Source: Lepeophtheirus salmonis (taxonomy: Eukaryota > Arthropoda > Copepoda > Siphonostomatoida > Caligidae). Taken from it: 64,000 bases of DNA. Below the pieces are notes generated by a model. That model was not told where the DNA came from, ran no database searches, and worked only from the letters and a program-made list of their open reading frames with translations. This document shows, in pieces, positions 1-10,679 of this stretch. Numbering within the stretch: position 1 is the first letter of the stretch; each line of letters opens with the position of its first letter. Made by a program: the position numbers and the translations under genes. The DNA is taken from the NCBI RefSeq assembly GCF_016086655.4, contig NC_052140.2, positions 5,146,001-5,210,000 of the forward strand. The letters are read 5' to 3'.

Positions 1-187
1 TTGACATTGTAATTAATAAACTTTGTTGTACTCTCAGTACTTCATTTGGTATAGGTATTTGAATGTGGGAATGCTTTTCCAAAAATTTCCGATCGACCAA
101 CTTGCATATATTCAAATGTTATGTTACCTCACCTTCCCCTACTGTTCGTGCATGCAGAAGAGGAGCATATTAATTGTTGATGTACAA

Positions 188-277
188 TACAAAGAGTATC
201 AATACAAAGAGTATCAACTTGTCCCTTACAAAGAGTATCAACTTGCCCCTTACAAAGTGTCTCAAATTGCCCAACCC
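188..277 (+). repeat. short coding-like tandem repeat
   Basis: A unit beginning TACAAAGAGTATCAA is repeated about four times; two units abut directly and later ones carry a nine-base CTTGYCCCT spacer, giving a 24-base period. It lies in a 142-codon open frame (23-451) that reads as repeats of the YKEYQ and LxPYKEYQ type. The frame has no recognisable domain. An unbroken period that is a multiple of three can keep a frame open by chance, so I read this as a minisatellite rather than a gene. Confidence 0.55.
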
Positions 278-451
278 TATGCCATTCAGCTAAAAAGTGA
301 TCAAAAAGTAAAGGAAAAAAATATGCTCGAATTTATTTTTTCAAATCATTCACTAATGTCTAATGAACAATTCCAACAGGTGAAAATTAATAACCATTTA
401 AGACACAGATATGAGCCAAAAACTGTAGTGACATCAAATATGCAAATTTGA

Positions 452-1364
452 CAAATATATAAACTTTGAAGAGATGTTGCGTAATACAATAAAGGTAAGA
501 ATGTGATATAAAGACATTAGTAAAGACTTTCTTCCAGTGCGTGTAAAAAATATAAAATAATAATAAACATTGAACAATCTGCATTATTCCATCACTCTAG
601 ATAGCGTTGACAATTGGTATAACAGTAAATAAGCGAAAAAACGTCGGAAATATAGATTTTGTATTTTTTTTTTAATTATACATACCGGCAATGTATATTT
701 TTAAATACTAACAGGCATTACTTTGGACCTTTCCCTGTTTTGTTTATAGAGATATTTTCGTTTTTGAACATAAGAAAAAAAAATAATTACACTCATTTAG
801 AATAAGCAGGCTGCCAACTGATAATATAATTATCATTTTACAAGGAGAGGGATAAAGTTTTTATTTACTGCTCTTGCTATATATAGCAAGTCCCAGCGAA
901 TTGTGAATGAAACTTTAAAATGGTTTTAATTGACTTACTTAATAATTTTTTCCCGCTATATCAACTGATAGAGCAATATTTGAAAAAAAAATCTTGTGAA
1001 CCAAATTTCTTCATCAGCCAAGAGTGTGTTGATAAATCGGAATAATATGTTGAATAAGTCCTGCAAGGCCATCAGGCCTAAAATAGACGTCATGAAGATT
1101 TAATTGTTTCAATAAAATAAAATATAAAAATAAAGTCTCATTGTCTTATTTATTGTACTTTTTGAGAATCATGACAAAGTTGAGCATGGGATAATACTTT
1201 CATGATTTGCAAGGACAAACTATCAAACTAAATTATTTGAAATTTTATTTATAGATAAAATGATAAAAAACAGATTATTTATTTTGACATGTAAAGAACA
1301 CAAAACGGTGTTAAAAATATCAAGAATATCGTTTTTATTTGACAAGTATATAGGTTCTTTATGC
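452..1364. other. no gene seen
   Basis: AT-rich single-copy-looking DNA with short homopolymer runs. Reading both strands I see no conserved coding motif, RNA gene or element end. Confidence 0.5.
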
Positions 1365-2065
1365 TTTTATAACCCCAATATCATAATTTGGTCATCATGG
1401 ACATCGTGTACATCATAAATATTAGGCCTAGCCCACTTCTTATAATGCATCATCTTAACCTTAACCAAATAATCTATACAGTTTATCCCATCCATGTTTC
1501 CATCCAAATAAAGTCCTAAATACCAACAAAGTTGACCAGAAATGTCCCATGTTATTGCCATAATGTCATTTTAGGATTAGGTATTGGAGTCTTGCTGTTC
1601 TTTATTGACTTTTGATTCTTTTGCAGCTATAGAACCATAATTTTTCAGCTTATCTATTATCTCATCCTAAGTCAAAAGTTCTGTTGCTTCACATATTTCA
1701 TCCAACATGGTGATGAGGTTATATATCACTGTGTATTCAGTCACTTTGTTCACTTAATACAGTCTGGGTCTAGCCAGCAAATCTCTCGAATAGGTCACTC
1801 GTTGGTGCAAGATCTTAAAAATGGTCTCAAAAGCACTAATTACCTCCAAAGGTTTTACTTCTAGTCCTGAAGTTAATAGACCACCATTTTCACATATTCA
1901 ACAAGATTTCAGCGAAATCGTAAGGACTTTTCTTCTTTTTGATATCCCTTTGTCCATTCAGTCTTTCTATGATCAAATGCCTTTATTATTGTCATGACAC
2001 TCTGTTCAATTACTTTTGAGGTATAAGAGGTAAGCATGAGGTCATCTTTGATCCTCTTTGCTTAA
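1365..2065 (-). pseudogene. degenerate coding sequence, unidentified protein
   Basis: On the minus strand one frame runs from about 1,890 down to 1,367 with only four in-frame stops in roughly 175 codons, where random DNA of this composition would give about thirteen. A one-base frame change near 1,890 joins it to an upstream coding-like stretch reaching about 2,063. The conceptual product is mixed and soluble-looking, with amphipathic stretches (for example KVIEQSVMTIIKAF) followed by a C-terminal part rich in W, Y and D (WYLGLYLDGN, then YDVHDVHDDQIMI). I do not recognise the family with certainty; the C-terminal layout resembles the tail of uncharacterised arthropod proteins often carried by repeats. 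It is broken by stops and at least one frameshift, so it is not functional as read. It could be a processed pseudogene or a mobile-element ORF. Confidence 0.5.
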
Positions 2066-3228
2066 AAAATCTAATCGATTTTTGAGAAGATTGTGCTGGC
2101 AAAAAAAAAAAAAAAAAAAGAAAAAAAAAGAGCTACGTATGTTTCAGAGTTCATATTATTAGTTAGCAGATGTTCCTGTTGCTTAACTGCCAATTTATGC
2201 GTATCATTTTCCTCTCATTTTCCTCTACGTCTACCAAGTATCCTCCCCCCCCCCTACATTATTGACTCACCCCTTCTGATTCACCTCTGTTATATTCTAC
2301 ATGCACTAAGAAGAAGATTGCTTAAGTGTGTGTCTTCTCTAAGAGCTCTTTCAAATTGATCAAAGTCATCAGACAATGATACTGCTTTCCAATTATGTAT
2401 ATTGAATATACTTTGGTAATTTTCCTAAAACTTGGCAAAAAAAAAAAGGATGTGGAAGCTATAAAATGATAGTTCTTGCCATATTTATTAACTAAAATCG
2501 AATTTAAACATTCCTAATTGTTTCTTAAAACATTATACGTCTAAAAATCCACCTGATAAAGTTTTTAGATTACACAGTTACTCATTATAGAAGCTGAGAT
2601 GTAGATTGTACTATCACGAGTAAAAAAAGTGACACGGTCGTTTAAAATATGCTTGCTCACCTTGGTTATGAGACCAATTCAATTTTTTTGTCATAATATG
2701 TTTAGATAAGGTATTTGGAAGCAAAAAAATCCAGCCTTAAATTAAAGTTTGTCTCGTACAGCCCACATCTAATATAAACAATTTTTTTTTCTTCTTCTAA
2801 TTCTACTCATAAATGAGTTTATCCATGAGAAAATAATTGTATTGGTCTATTGGCAAAATGATTTAAATATTGAAAAAACATTTTTTTTTTTTCAAAAAAT
2901 TTAATAATAAAAAAAATTAATATTATTTATACGATTTAAAAAATATATTATTTATTACTTGTGTATCAATAAATATTTTGCAAAAAACCAATTATTGTGT
3001 GTACATTAGAATCATTACTATTTTTGCTTATTACTCATAATTGATTTCCATTTTAGTCGATGGATAGTTATTACATAAAATGATACAAATTAAGTTTATC
3101 TGATTGAATTTTGTTAAAAGATTATGCATTAACTATTATTAAAATATCTTCAGTCGGGGTGGGGGAAGAGGACTGTCTTAATCAAGAAAAAGTTACTCTT
3201 TTTTAAGTAAAAATATGTAATGGTAAAA
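2066..3228. other. low-complexity AT-rich DNA
   Basis: Contains A, T and C homopolymer runs (poly-A at about 2,101-2,129, a C run near 2,245). An 88-codon frame starting at 2,093 opens by reading through the poly-A run and then encodes nothing recognisable. No gene is supported. Confidence 0.5.
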
Positions 3229-3709
3229 CAGGGTTAAAAAATTAATATGTAATGCATGAACAAAGTTATTTATAAGCTTTAAAGGTAATCTTTTACACTA
3301 TAGTTAATAACACAAAATGATATTTAAGAAAAAGTAAAAGTTATTATGAGGGTTGCTTATAGAAATATTTTAATGGGTGCCGAGAACCTTTTAAATTAAA
3401 AGTTCATAAAAAAACGTCTTTAAGCAAAATTATTAAAACTTTAGGCAAAATATAAAAAAAATCAAAATAAATTTTTTCTAAACTAAACTGCTGCGAAAAA
3501 AGCAATATCTGGTACCCCTGTTAGAGTCTAAGAAAATACGAGATCAACTCAAATATTTTTCATTGTTTGTAGGTATTATGCACGTTCAACACGTTTTGAT
3601 GGCATTGTGCAATTTTTACTACAGAATACTACATGAAGATCATGGACAATATTATCTAAAAATTAGGTGATTCATAATGTGGCCCTCGGGCCACGTGTTG
3701 TATATCCCT
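3229..3709. mobile_element. possible hAT-type non-autonomous element
   Basis: The right end reads GTGGCCCTCGGGCCACGTG followed by ATATCCCTG, the style of hAT termini (compare the better copy at 39,464-40,611). A candidate left end CAGGGTT occurs at about 3,229, and the flanks TGGTAAAA and TTCTAAAA agree at six of eight bases. The left boundary is uncertain and there is no transposase. Confidence 0.3.
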
Positions 3710-4172
3710 GTTCTAAAATATATTTTTGACTTTATTTTTCAATATAAATATTGTTATTAGCTGTCCGATTACATCCAATAAATGACAGGGAAAACGTGAT
3801 GTATTTTTTCGGAATTTTCACCTAAGCTTCTACGATGTCATTGCAGAAATATAACAAATTTTGATTGGAACTACCCTTATTCCTTGACTCTATATAAGAG
3901 ATCTTGACTCGAAGGAGACCATATCGATTTCAACCAAAAATAGAACACTTTCTTAAGTCATTCCTGAGATTGTCTACCTGTATGAATGGGAATTCCATCT
4001 TGCTGAGGGATTTTTTTTTAAATGCATTATTTATTATTTTTCAGTGTTGTATTCTTAGTTTTTATTTCTGAGTTTAAAATTTATATTTTTAACGCATAAA
4101 GAATAAATATATATAAGGAATACATTAGTCATACAATATGCGACGGTTCACTTATTCTATTCAATTAACTTA

Positions 4173-4620
4173 TTACACTAGTTGATAAGATGCTTGAAAA
4201 GCAATCCCACATCTATTTTTATCAGGCTCTAGCAAGTAAAAAGTAGCCTTTTTTATCCATTTCTAATTCCAAGAGTTCTTGACAATATAATACTTTTTCC
4301 GATTGACGTCTTTTCCGTAGGCAACAGCTAGAACGCCGTGATCGAGTTCCGTTGACCTACATTCAGTTCGTTATGAATCCCATTTAAATAGAATTGTAGA
4401 CTTTGATGAGAAACATCATTAGCAACAGAGATGGGTCCAATAGTGTCTATTTCTTTTACGAGGTCTGATTCAGAACCACTTTTAACATTCACGTATCCGT
4501 GGTGCTGAGGAATCTTATTTAAACAAAGAAAGGACTAGACGTTAAATTTTTGATCCATATACCATTTTTTTCTCATCACTTTGAACAATGCAGACCTCAG
4601 CCTACAAATTTAATAAACCA
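4173..4620 (-). pseudogene. cathepsin L-like cysteine protease pseudogene (C-terminal part)
   Basis: Cathepsin L proteins (papain family, peptidase C1A) are lysosomal or secreted proteases. On the minus strand the frame from 4,349 to 4,173 reads ELDHGVLAVAYG with the catalytic His, then YYIVKNSWN with the catalytic Asn and its following Ser-Trp, then RCGIAFQASYQLV and a stop. That matches the usual family C-terminus (LDHGVL..GYG, W.VKNSW, CGIA..ASYPLV) in order and spacing. Upstream, in a frame shifted by one base near 4,350, comes YVNVKSGSESDLVKEI, then IGPISVANDVSHQSLQFY and NGIHNE, the normal stretch just before the His. Breaks: the frameshift near 4,350 and an in-frame stop just after NSWN. 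The active-site Cys region (CGSCW) is not recognisable; only a faint VKD-like stretch lies at about 4,690-4,760. A SINE sits directly upstream (4,775-4,973). I am confident of the family and of its inactivity; the original exon structure is unknown. Confidence 0.85.
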
Positions 4621-4774
4621 TTTTTTTGGACCTTTCTTTCTTTTGGTTTGTATAACCTCTGTGTGTTACTGACAATAAAGTAGCATAAAAGGTTTCGTCT
4701 TAAAGTCATTCCAGATTTATGATGCCCATTTTGACAAGGATCTTTTACAGTACCGATGAATTTTTAATTAAACC

Positions 4775-4973
4775 TTTTTTTTTGCACTGATTAAGTATAA
4801 GTAAACATCATTGTATTACATTTACTCCATCTGACCTAGGAATCTTCTTTGAGGTCCATATGCCTAAAATATTTTTTCTGCTCTAGGAACGAGCGGTACG
4901 CGAACTTACAGACATTGAGTTCAAGAGAATAATTTCTCCCGAGCGTGTTGTCCATTGATCTACGTCGTTCCTG
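4775..4973 (-). repeat. tRNA-derived SINE, copy S1
   Basis: Minus-strand SINE. The head (4,971 to 4,886) starts GGAACG and ends CGTTCC, which pair like a tRNA acceptor stem, with an A-box-like TAGATCAATGG and a B-box-like GTTCGCGTACC as in RNA polymerase III internal promoters. A tail follows with GTCAGATGGAGTAAATG and TACTTAATCAGTGC, then nine As. The same tail is present in S2, S3 and S4. A 60-codon frame over it (4,836-5,018) is a by-product. It lies just upstream of the cathepsin pseudogene on the same strand. Confidence 0.75.
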
Positions 4974-6094
4974 TCCTTTTCGATTTTCATCCAGGTCCTT
5001 GCTGACCTTGTACAGCAACTTCTTGGATTGTCATCACATTTAATAGTATTACGTAACTCGCATATTCAAGACACCTAGGCTTCGACAAATTTACGACGGC
5101 ATCTTTCCTTCAACCATCTGACTTAATATATACATTAAACCATCATATAACCATCATAGATACATGATGAATGAATGTAAAAAAAAATTGTTCAACCTTT
5201 ATTTTATATATTTTGTTAGGATCGAGTCTTGAATTTGAACTAATCACATGGCAGATCGACAGATTCAGAGCTAAATAATTTCACACCGAAAATGAAACCT
5301 TTAAAAAATATCAACAACCCTGTATTCAAAGGTTTCATGGATATAAAATATTATTTCTATGTGTTAGATCAATTTTACTCTATAGGGTGGGTTAAAAATA
5401 TTTTAGGTTGGTCGTAGATAATTAATCCAAAATGTTAAAATAATATCTTATATTTCCTTCCAACTTATTCTGAATATTTCAAAGATTAGTACAAATATCA
5501 CCATTAATTTGGATACTTGAAGGATCTAAGGATTTTTATTTTATTTTTTATATGTGTGATTCCTATTTTTTATTAAAATTAGTATAATTTCATTTGTATA
5601 ACGAAAATAATATAAATATATACAAATCACATAAATTTGAATTCCTTTTATGTATTACATTTTTGGCTTTAATTACGTGAAAAGTCAAAAGTTAATCAAA
5701 ATCAACATAAATCCCATAGATAAATAAAACGATGTTTTATAAAATTCATTACCCTTATGTTGGTATCGACAAGCCACGCTAGCCAGTGGCTTGTAAAAAT
5801 CATCCAGGCTAATGCTAGGTTGATTGTATATAGTACCTTCGTCTGCACCTTAAACCATTAGTGCCGATAAGCTGTTTAAACACCTCAATATTCAAACTAG
5901 TTTAAGTATTAAATATTTCAATATATATTTTTTTGCTAACACGCCTCATGATAATTTAGATATTATCGTAATACTATCAAGCTCGACATTTGAAGCTTTA
6001 TTATTGGTAGATGGGATTTAAATAAAAACTGAATGCGTAAAAAATATTTTTATTTTTTCCATTATTTCATATTGAAATAGAGTATATTTCTAAT
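4974..6094. other. no gene seen
   Basis: AT-rich DNA without a supportable gene. A GC-richer patch at about 5,762-5,860 has no matching copy elsewhere in the window that I could find. Confidence 0.45.
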
Positions 6095-6270
6095 ATTCAG
6101 CATAATGTTACACAAGAAGTTGAGTTAGAAAAGGACCAGCAATACCCAGTTGAAGAACCAATAGTGCGACCTGAAGAGACCTTTAGATAATTCAAATTAC
6201 TATTTTGATGAATATGAGGCAAACAATGCAGCTTACATACCTCTAAATGAAGAACTTATAGCTTGCCTTC
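6095..6270 (+). pseudogene. short degenerate acidic coding-like fragment
   Basis: The plus strand reads QEVELEKDQQYPVEEP then IVRPEE. After a one-base frame change near 6,180 it continues as NSNYYFDEYEANNAAYIPL followed by NEELIA. The glutamate-rich, stop-free character on both sides of one frameshift is unlike the surrounding DNA. No family is recognised. It is ended by the SINE copy S2, which suggests a coding remnant into which the SINE inserted. Confidence 0.3.
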
Positions 6271-6280
6271 TATTGAAATT

Positions 6281-6502
6281 TTTTATCCTTTGATTGGTTA
6301 AATGGAGTTGCACGGATTAAGTATAAGTAAATGTTACAGAATTACATTTACTTTATTTATTTGTAGGAATCTTGTGTGAAGTCCATAGATACCTATAAAG
6401 TATATTTCTTTCTCAAGGATTGACCTAGGCGCAAACATACGCACATTGAGTTCAAGATAATAATTTCTCCCAAGAGCGTTGTCCATGAGCTACCTCAAGT
6501 CC
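6281..6502 (-). repeat. tRNA-derived SINE, copy S2
   Basis: Minus strand. The head starts at 6,502 with GGACTTGAGGTAGCTCATGG, carries a B-box-like TTTGCGCCTAG, and continues into the shared tail (TTTACTTATACTTAATC, then GCAACTCCATTTAACC and an A-rich end near 6,281). This copy keeps the 3' part that S1 has lost, and its tail aligns with S3. It lies about 1.5 kb from S1 in the same orientation. Confidence 0.7.
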
Positions 6503-7089
6503 ATTAATAACTGTTGTATTAGAAGTTCAATGTTTACTTGTACTTTAAACTAAGTCTAAATTGTGTTTCACAGAAAATATATTACCTTTTTTTGTACTCC
6601 CAAAAGTTAGCTTATTTTAAAAACAAAATTACCAATATACTAGCCTAAATACGATCCAATATTTGTAGTATTATGGGGTAGTCAATTTTCCACATGGTTC
6701 TTAAAAAAAAAAATAGACTAACCATGTTGGCTAGTGGATTATTTTAACGACCGTCGAACCCTGCCATAGTGTAAATAGGTCGAAAAATAAAAATAAATCA
6801 ACATTTACAGTGTTTCTTACATTTGTATTTTTTGACGAATTATCCTCGATTTCTATCAACAAATACTTCTAATTAAATCTATGGAGCAAGGCTGCAAATT
6901 GCATTTATTTAGCCAAATGGATTGCCACAATAAAATAATAAGAAACTAATTGATATTATTTGAAAAGCCATATCGGATAATATAAATCTCTTAAATCAAA
7001 TTAAGGTTTTAAACTATAGTATTCATTGATAAATCGATACTCAATGTTGTCAATTTTCAAAAACACACTCAAATCAAATCACTCAAACA
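6503..7089. other. no gene seen
   Basis: AT-rich; no coding signal, RNA gene or element end recognised. Confidence 0.45.
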
Positions 7090-7243
7090 ATTGTTAATTA
7101 ACAACTGCACGTCAAAAATGGCTGAAACTTTGGGGAGCAACTGTCTACCGATGTTAGATAGGTGTGGCTAACTTTTAGTTATGAGTGCTGCCATCTTCAC
7201 GTTGAGGTCAGAAACTTTTATAACCACCCTCGTAAATATAAAA
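7090..7243. mobile_element. mariner-type element end fragment
   Basis: About 150 bases match 33,285-33,420: both carry AAAATGKCTGAAACTTTGG, CTGCCATCTTCACGTTGAGG and a terminal GAAACTTTT(A/T)(T/A)AACCACC-like end. On the minus strand this begins like a mariner terminal repeat (a GGTGGTNTAAAAAGTTTC pattern). The rest of the element is missing here. Confidence 0.5.
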
Positions 7244-7934
7244 TAAAAAAATATATTGGGATTATTTTTATTTCTTGTTTTTTGTTAGATACTGTTTCTA
7301 TGTTGATGCACCACATAAGTTAATCACATCCATTTGCACTTTTTCTTCTTTTTTCCACTTCATGCTGAGTATACTCATTTCCTATTATTATCAAGATCCA
7401 AGAAAGCTTTAATGATCTATGAATACACATACTCCATAGAGAAAAATGACCCTCAAACTAACAAACAAAGAAATAAACGTATCGGATTGAGGGGGAACAA
7501 ACATAATCAATAATTGAGCTCAACTCTTAGCAACTAAAAATAATTAAAAATTAAATTAGGATATTCCTGTAAGCCTTCATTTATAAAATCCATCATTCAA
7601 TAATAACTCCCTTTGAACAAAATATAGTATTATTACATTATGTCATATTTGAAAGAAAAAAAAAGAAGTTATATAATTATCGTTTCTTCTGCGACTTGGA
7701 AGAATTTTTTTTTTTTTTGTTAAATTTATGTGAAGGAAAGATAGAATAGTCGGGATTTTGTGTAAAACAAAGGGGAATCTTGATAATGTCATATTTTGAA
7801 TAAATTAGCCCATTAGTAATGATGCAAAAATAGGTCTTCTCGGTATAATTTTTAAGGACCTATTTGAGAAAGGTAGAGGCCTATTTAGTATAATCATAAA
7901 AGACCGAGATTCAATGTTCAATAAAAATAAACCA

Positions 7935-8185
7935 AAAATTAACGTGGTTACCATGACAATTTCAAAAATGTTTGGAAGGAGAGCAGCTAAGCTGTCATGG
8001 CATCTATTTAGATCAGCTGCAATCAGTCTTGAGAGGAAGGCAATAATAACATATACACAGGAATATCACCAATATCAATCCATAATTACACTTTGAACCC
8101 AACAACAAGGATTTAAACTTTTATCTCCCTGTTAAACCTGATGGTTACTCTTCGTCTTTCTTGAGCAATCTCGCTAGTAATTACT
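7935..8185 (-). repeat. dispersed repeat R1, reverse copy
   Basis: Carries R1 blocks in reverse orientation: a GTTACCATGACAATTT-like block, GCAGCTAAGCTGTCATGG, TAGATCAGCTGCAATCAG, and later GGTTACTCTTCG, the reverse of the R1 AGAGTAA block. A 60-codon frame across it (7,914-8,096) is judged a by-product of the repeat. Confidence 0.55.
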
Positions 8186-8759
8186 TATAATGAGATATTC
8201 TGTCTTCAAGAATAAAAATATAATGATAGCATCTTTAGAACATAAGAAAGCCCTTTAAGATTGGTAACTAAAGAAGTCACTAACACTTTTAAGGACTTTT
8301 TTTTACACCTCTGCCCTTGAGAGTCGATGAAGTTGTTTAAATATCCCAATTTTTAAAACAGTTTCAATATTAAATATACTCATTAAATACTTTGTTATAT
8401 TATTTGACTACATTCTGCATAAGAAGTGTCATTTGTCAAGAAATATGAGAACAACTTTTTTATTTTAAAAAAAAAAAAAAAATCATTTGATTATAAAGAT
8501 GATATCAATTTAATTCTTATTTAGACAAAAATTTAGAAACGCGTTTAATTTTTTTCCTAACAATTTATTCGTATATTAAGCAATTTTTAATTTAGTTTTA
8601 GTGAATTAAATTAAGTTTTTTGATTAAATGTCGTTCCTTTTTTTAATTTCTTGGAATTATCTTCTTTTTTTTTTTTTCAAGTATGAACAGAGTAGTACAA
8701 GCTATTTTTATAAGTAGTACACGCAACCTCTCTGAAACTAATGAGTACTAATTTGATTA

Positions 8760-9105
8760 ACATACAGAATTGGGCACCAAAACGTGTAAAATCCCATGTC
8801 GTGCTTCATGAGCCTCCTGATGGTCCTAGTAGCCGCGGAGAAGTAGTTGGCGAGACGATTCATCGATTTGTTGTGGCTTTCCTTGATTTTCTTCTCTAAA
8901 CCCTAAAATAACTCTGGATCCCCCATTATATTGTGCCCTCTAATTCCTGCTTTCCTGGAGAGGTATTCTTATCTACCATGAAAACCAGGCTCCTGGAGCA
9001 CTTCACAATGTCCATAATCTTTGACACTTAAACTTCAGCCTTTGGCTAATCTGAAATCCGCTGCCTTTTCTCTAAGTTATGGTGTAAAAATATTTGTAAT
9101 ACTAC
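8760..9105 (-). mobile_element. Tc1/mariner transposase fragment (DNA-binding domain)
   Basis: The minus strand reads KSMNRLANYFSAATRTIRR then LMKHDMGFYTF, the second helix-turn-helix of Tc1/mariner transposases (the family has K(S/T)MRxLAxxLGVSxxTIRRxVKxDLG). Upstream on the same strand are degenerate residues up to about 9,100. No catalytic domain or terminal repeats were found, so this is a truncated, inactive fragment. Confidence 0.55.
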
Positions 9106-9269
9106 AAACGATGGCAGAACCAGAAGGTCAAAAAATTATTGCGAAGCCTTCCTACATGGAAGATAAAATATTCATTAATTCATAATCCATTTGATTTTTT
9201 TTTATATAAAAAAAAGTTGTTAAAATTATTTTAAAATGAGGATTTTTTTTTTTTTTTGGATGTATTATT

Positions 9270-9362
9270 TAATTCAAGTATTTTTAGGATTTTAATTCAT
9301 ATTTACAAGAGCAAAATGGATTGAATAGTTACACAAAATTTAAATGATGTAATTATTAAAGT
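9270..9362. repeat. AT-rich dispersed repeat (two copies)
   Basis: Shares a block with 23,120-23,230, including ATTTAC, AGCAAAATGGAT, AATAGTTA and TTTAATGATGTAATTATTAA. Type unknown; no terminal repeats seen. Confidence 0.45.
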
Positions 9363-9946
9363 CGTTCAACTGTTTATCATGTTAATAAATAGTTTTTATT
9401 TTTGGAGTACTTTTTTCACTAACTGTGTTATGAAAAACATGTTTGTTTACTTACAGATGATTAAGCAACAATTATCTAATTCCAGTATTACTTGAGGCGC
9501 TGATAAAGACTCTTAATTAGTTTTTTTTTTTTTTTGTTTTTTTTTTCTGTATCAAATATGGTTTTCCAAATATTTTTTTATTTCCATTGGTTCCAGCGCT
9601 CCTAATGATGAAGGAAAACGTGGGAAAACAATTTATAATTTTATGGGAGGTAATTATAAATATTTATTGTTGAGTTTTATAGACAAAATATCACTTGAAA
9701 AGATTAAAAGAATAAATAAATTGAATACTAGTATATCTAAACTATAACTGCATTAGGTCTGACAATAAGGTATTCAATATTTCAAATTATTTCCATTAAA
9801 AGATTTCATCAAAGAAAAGTAGTAATATTGTGATTCTTGTACCAATACCCCTCAGAAAGTTGTATAACGTCATCATAAGTTTTAATTTTGTATTACGATA
9901 CTTTTAATTATCGAATATTCTGCAAGTTAATCTGTTATATGCATTA

Positions 9947-10672
9947 CCGGGTGGTCCATTGAAATATGAACACTTACTAATTCAATAATTATTGCAGATT
10001 GAGGGATTGAAATTAGTTCATATTGCGATAAATTAAAACATCAGAATTTGTTTGCGAAATAAAACAAACAAGTCTAGAAAATAACACTTGAATATAATCG
10101 ACGAATTTCCATTCGCACACTCCAAGCAGTTGGACGTATCCAGGACCACCGTCTAGCCCTAAGCAAGTCTGAAAAGTTGGAGAGGAAGAAGGAATCTGTC
10201 AAAAAAGCACAAGCTCGATCTGGATGAGTATAAGAAAACAGCCCAGGGCAATCCCCTCAAGTCATTGAGGGCCAATGCAAGAGATCTTGAAGTGTCACAT
10301 CCAGCTGTACAGAGAGCTATAAAAAAAGTGAGTGGAAAGACCCTAAAGTGAGAATAGAAGCTAATTTTTACATCAGCATTTTCATAATTGCAAAACTCTT
10401 TAAAATGAGTTCTTTGAACTCTTTTTTGACACCCCCCTTCAGCCCTGATGCCAATACTTTTGACTACACCTTTTGGGTACGGGGAAAGGGGAAGGCATGC
10501 AGTGTCCGTCATCCAAACACAGAGCTCATCAAAGCCATTGTCAGCCAGCACTGGTGTGCCATAACAGAGGACTACATTCGCAGTGGGTTCCTGTCCTTCT
10601 GCGGCTACCTGGAAGCTATAATTATAGTGAAGGGCGGCTACATTAATGCACTAGCACTAAGTACTTTTGCTT
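9947..10672 (+). mobile_element. internally deleted mariner-like element, 5' end intact
   Basis: Starts after TA with CCGGGTGGTCCATTGAAAT, the same end as the element at 50,281 (CCAGATGGTCCATTGAAAT). The transposase is collapsed. An N-terminal helix-turn-helix trace around 10,130 (SRTTV) is followed by a stop-ridden stretch, and then an open frame (10,348-10,674) ends in the transposase C-terminus: FSPDANTFDYTFW (the SPDLNPLDY motif carrying the third catalytic acid), KACSVRHPNTE and EDYIRSGF, then LEAIIIVKGGYIN. The middle with the first two catalytic Asp residues is deleted. No matching right terminal repeat was found, so the 3' end is truncated or diverged. Inactive. Confidence 0.75.
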
Positions 10673-10679
10673 AAACTAT

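Noticed and set aside
2093..2359. An 88-codon plus frame
   Set aside because: It opens by reading through a poly-A run and has no domain or repeat relation.
4836..5018. A 60-codon minus frame that at first looked like a cathepsin propeptide (NYSLELN..FA..SFLE) upstream of the cathepsin domain
   Set aside because: The DNA is the tRNA-derived SINE S1, shared with 6.3, 42.2 and 51.4 kb where there is no cathepsin; the resemblance is accidental.
10159..10551. Minus-strand 130-codon frame
   Set aside because: Shadow of the mariner transposase C-terminus read on the plus strand.
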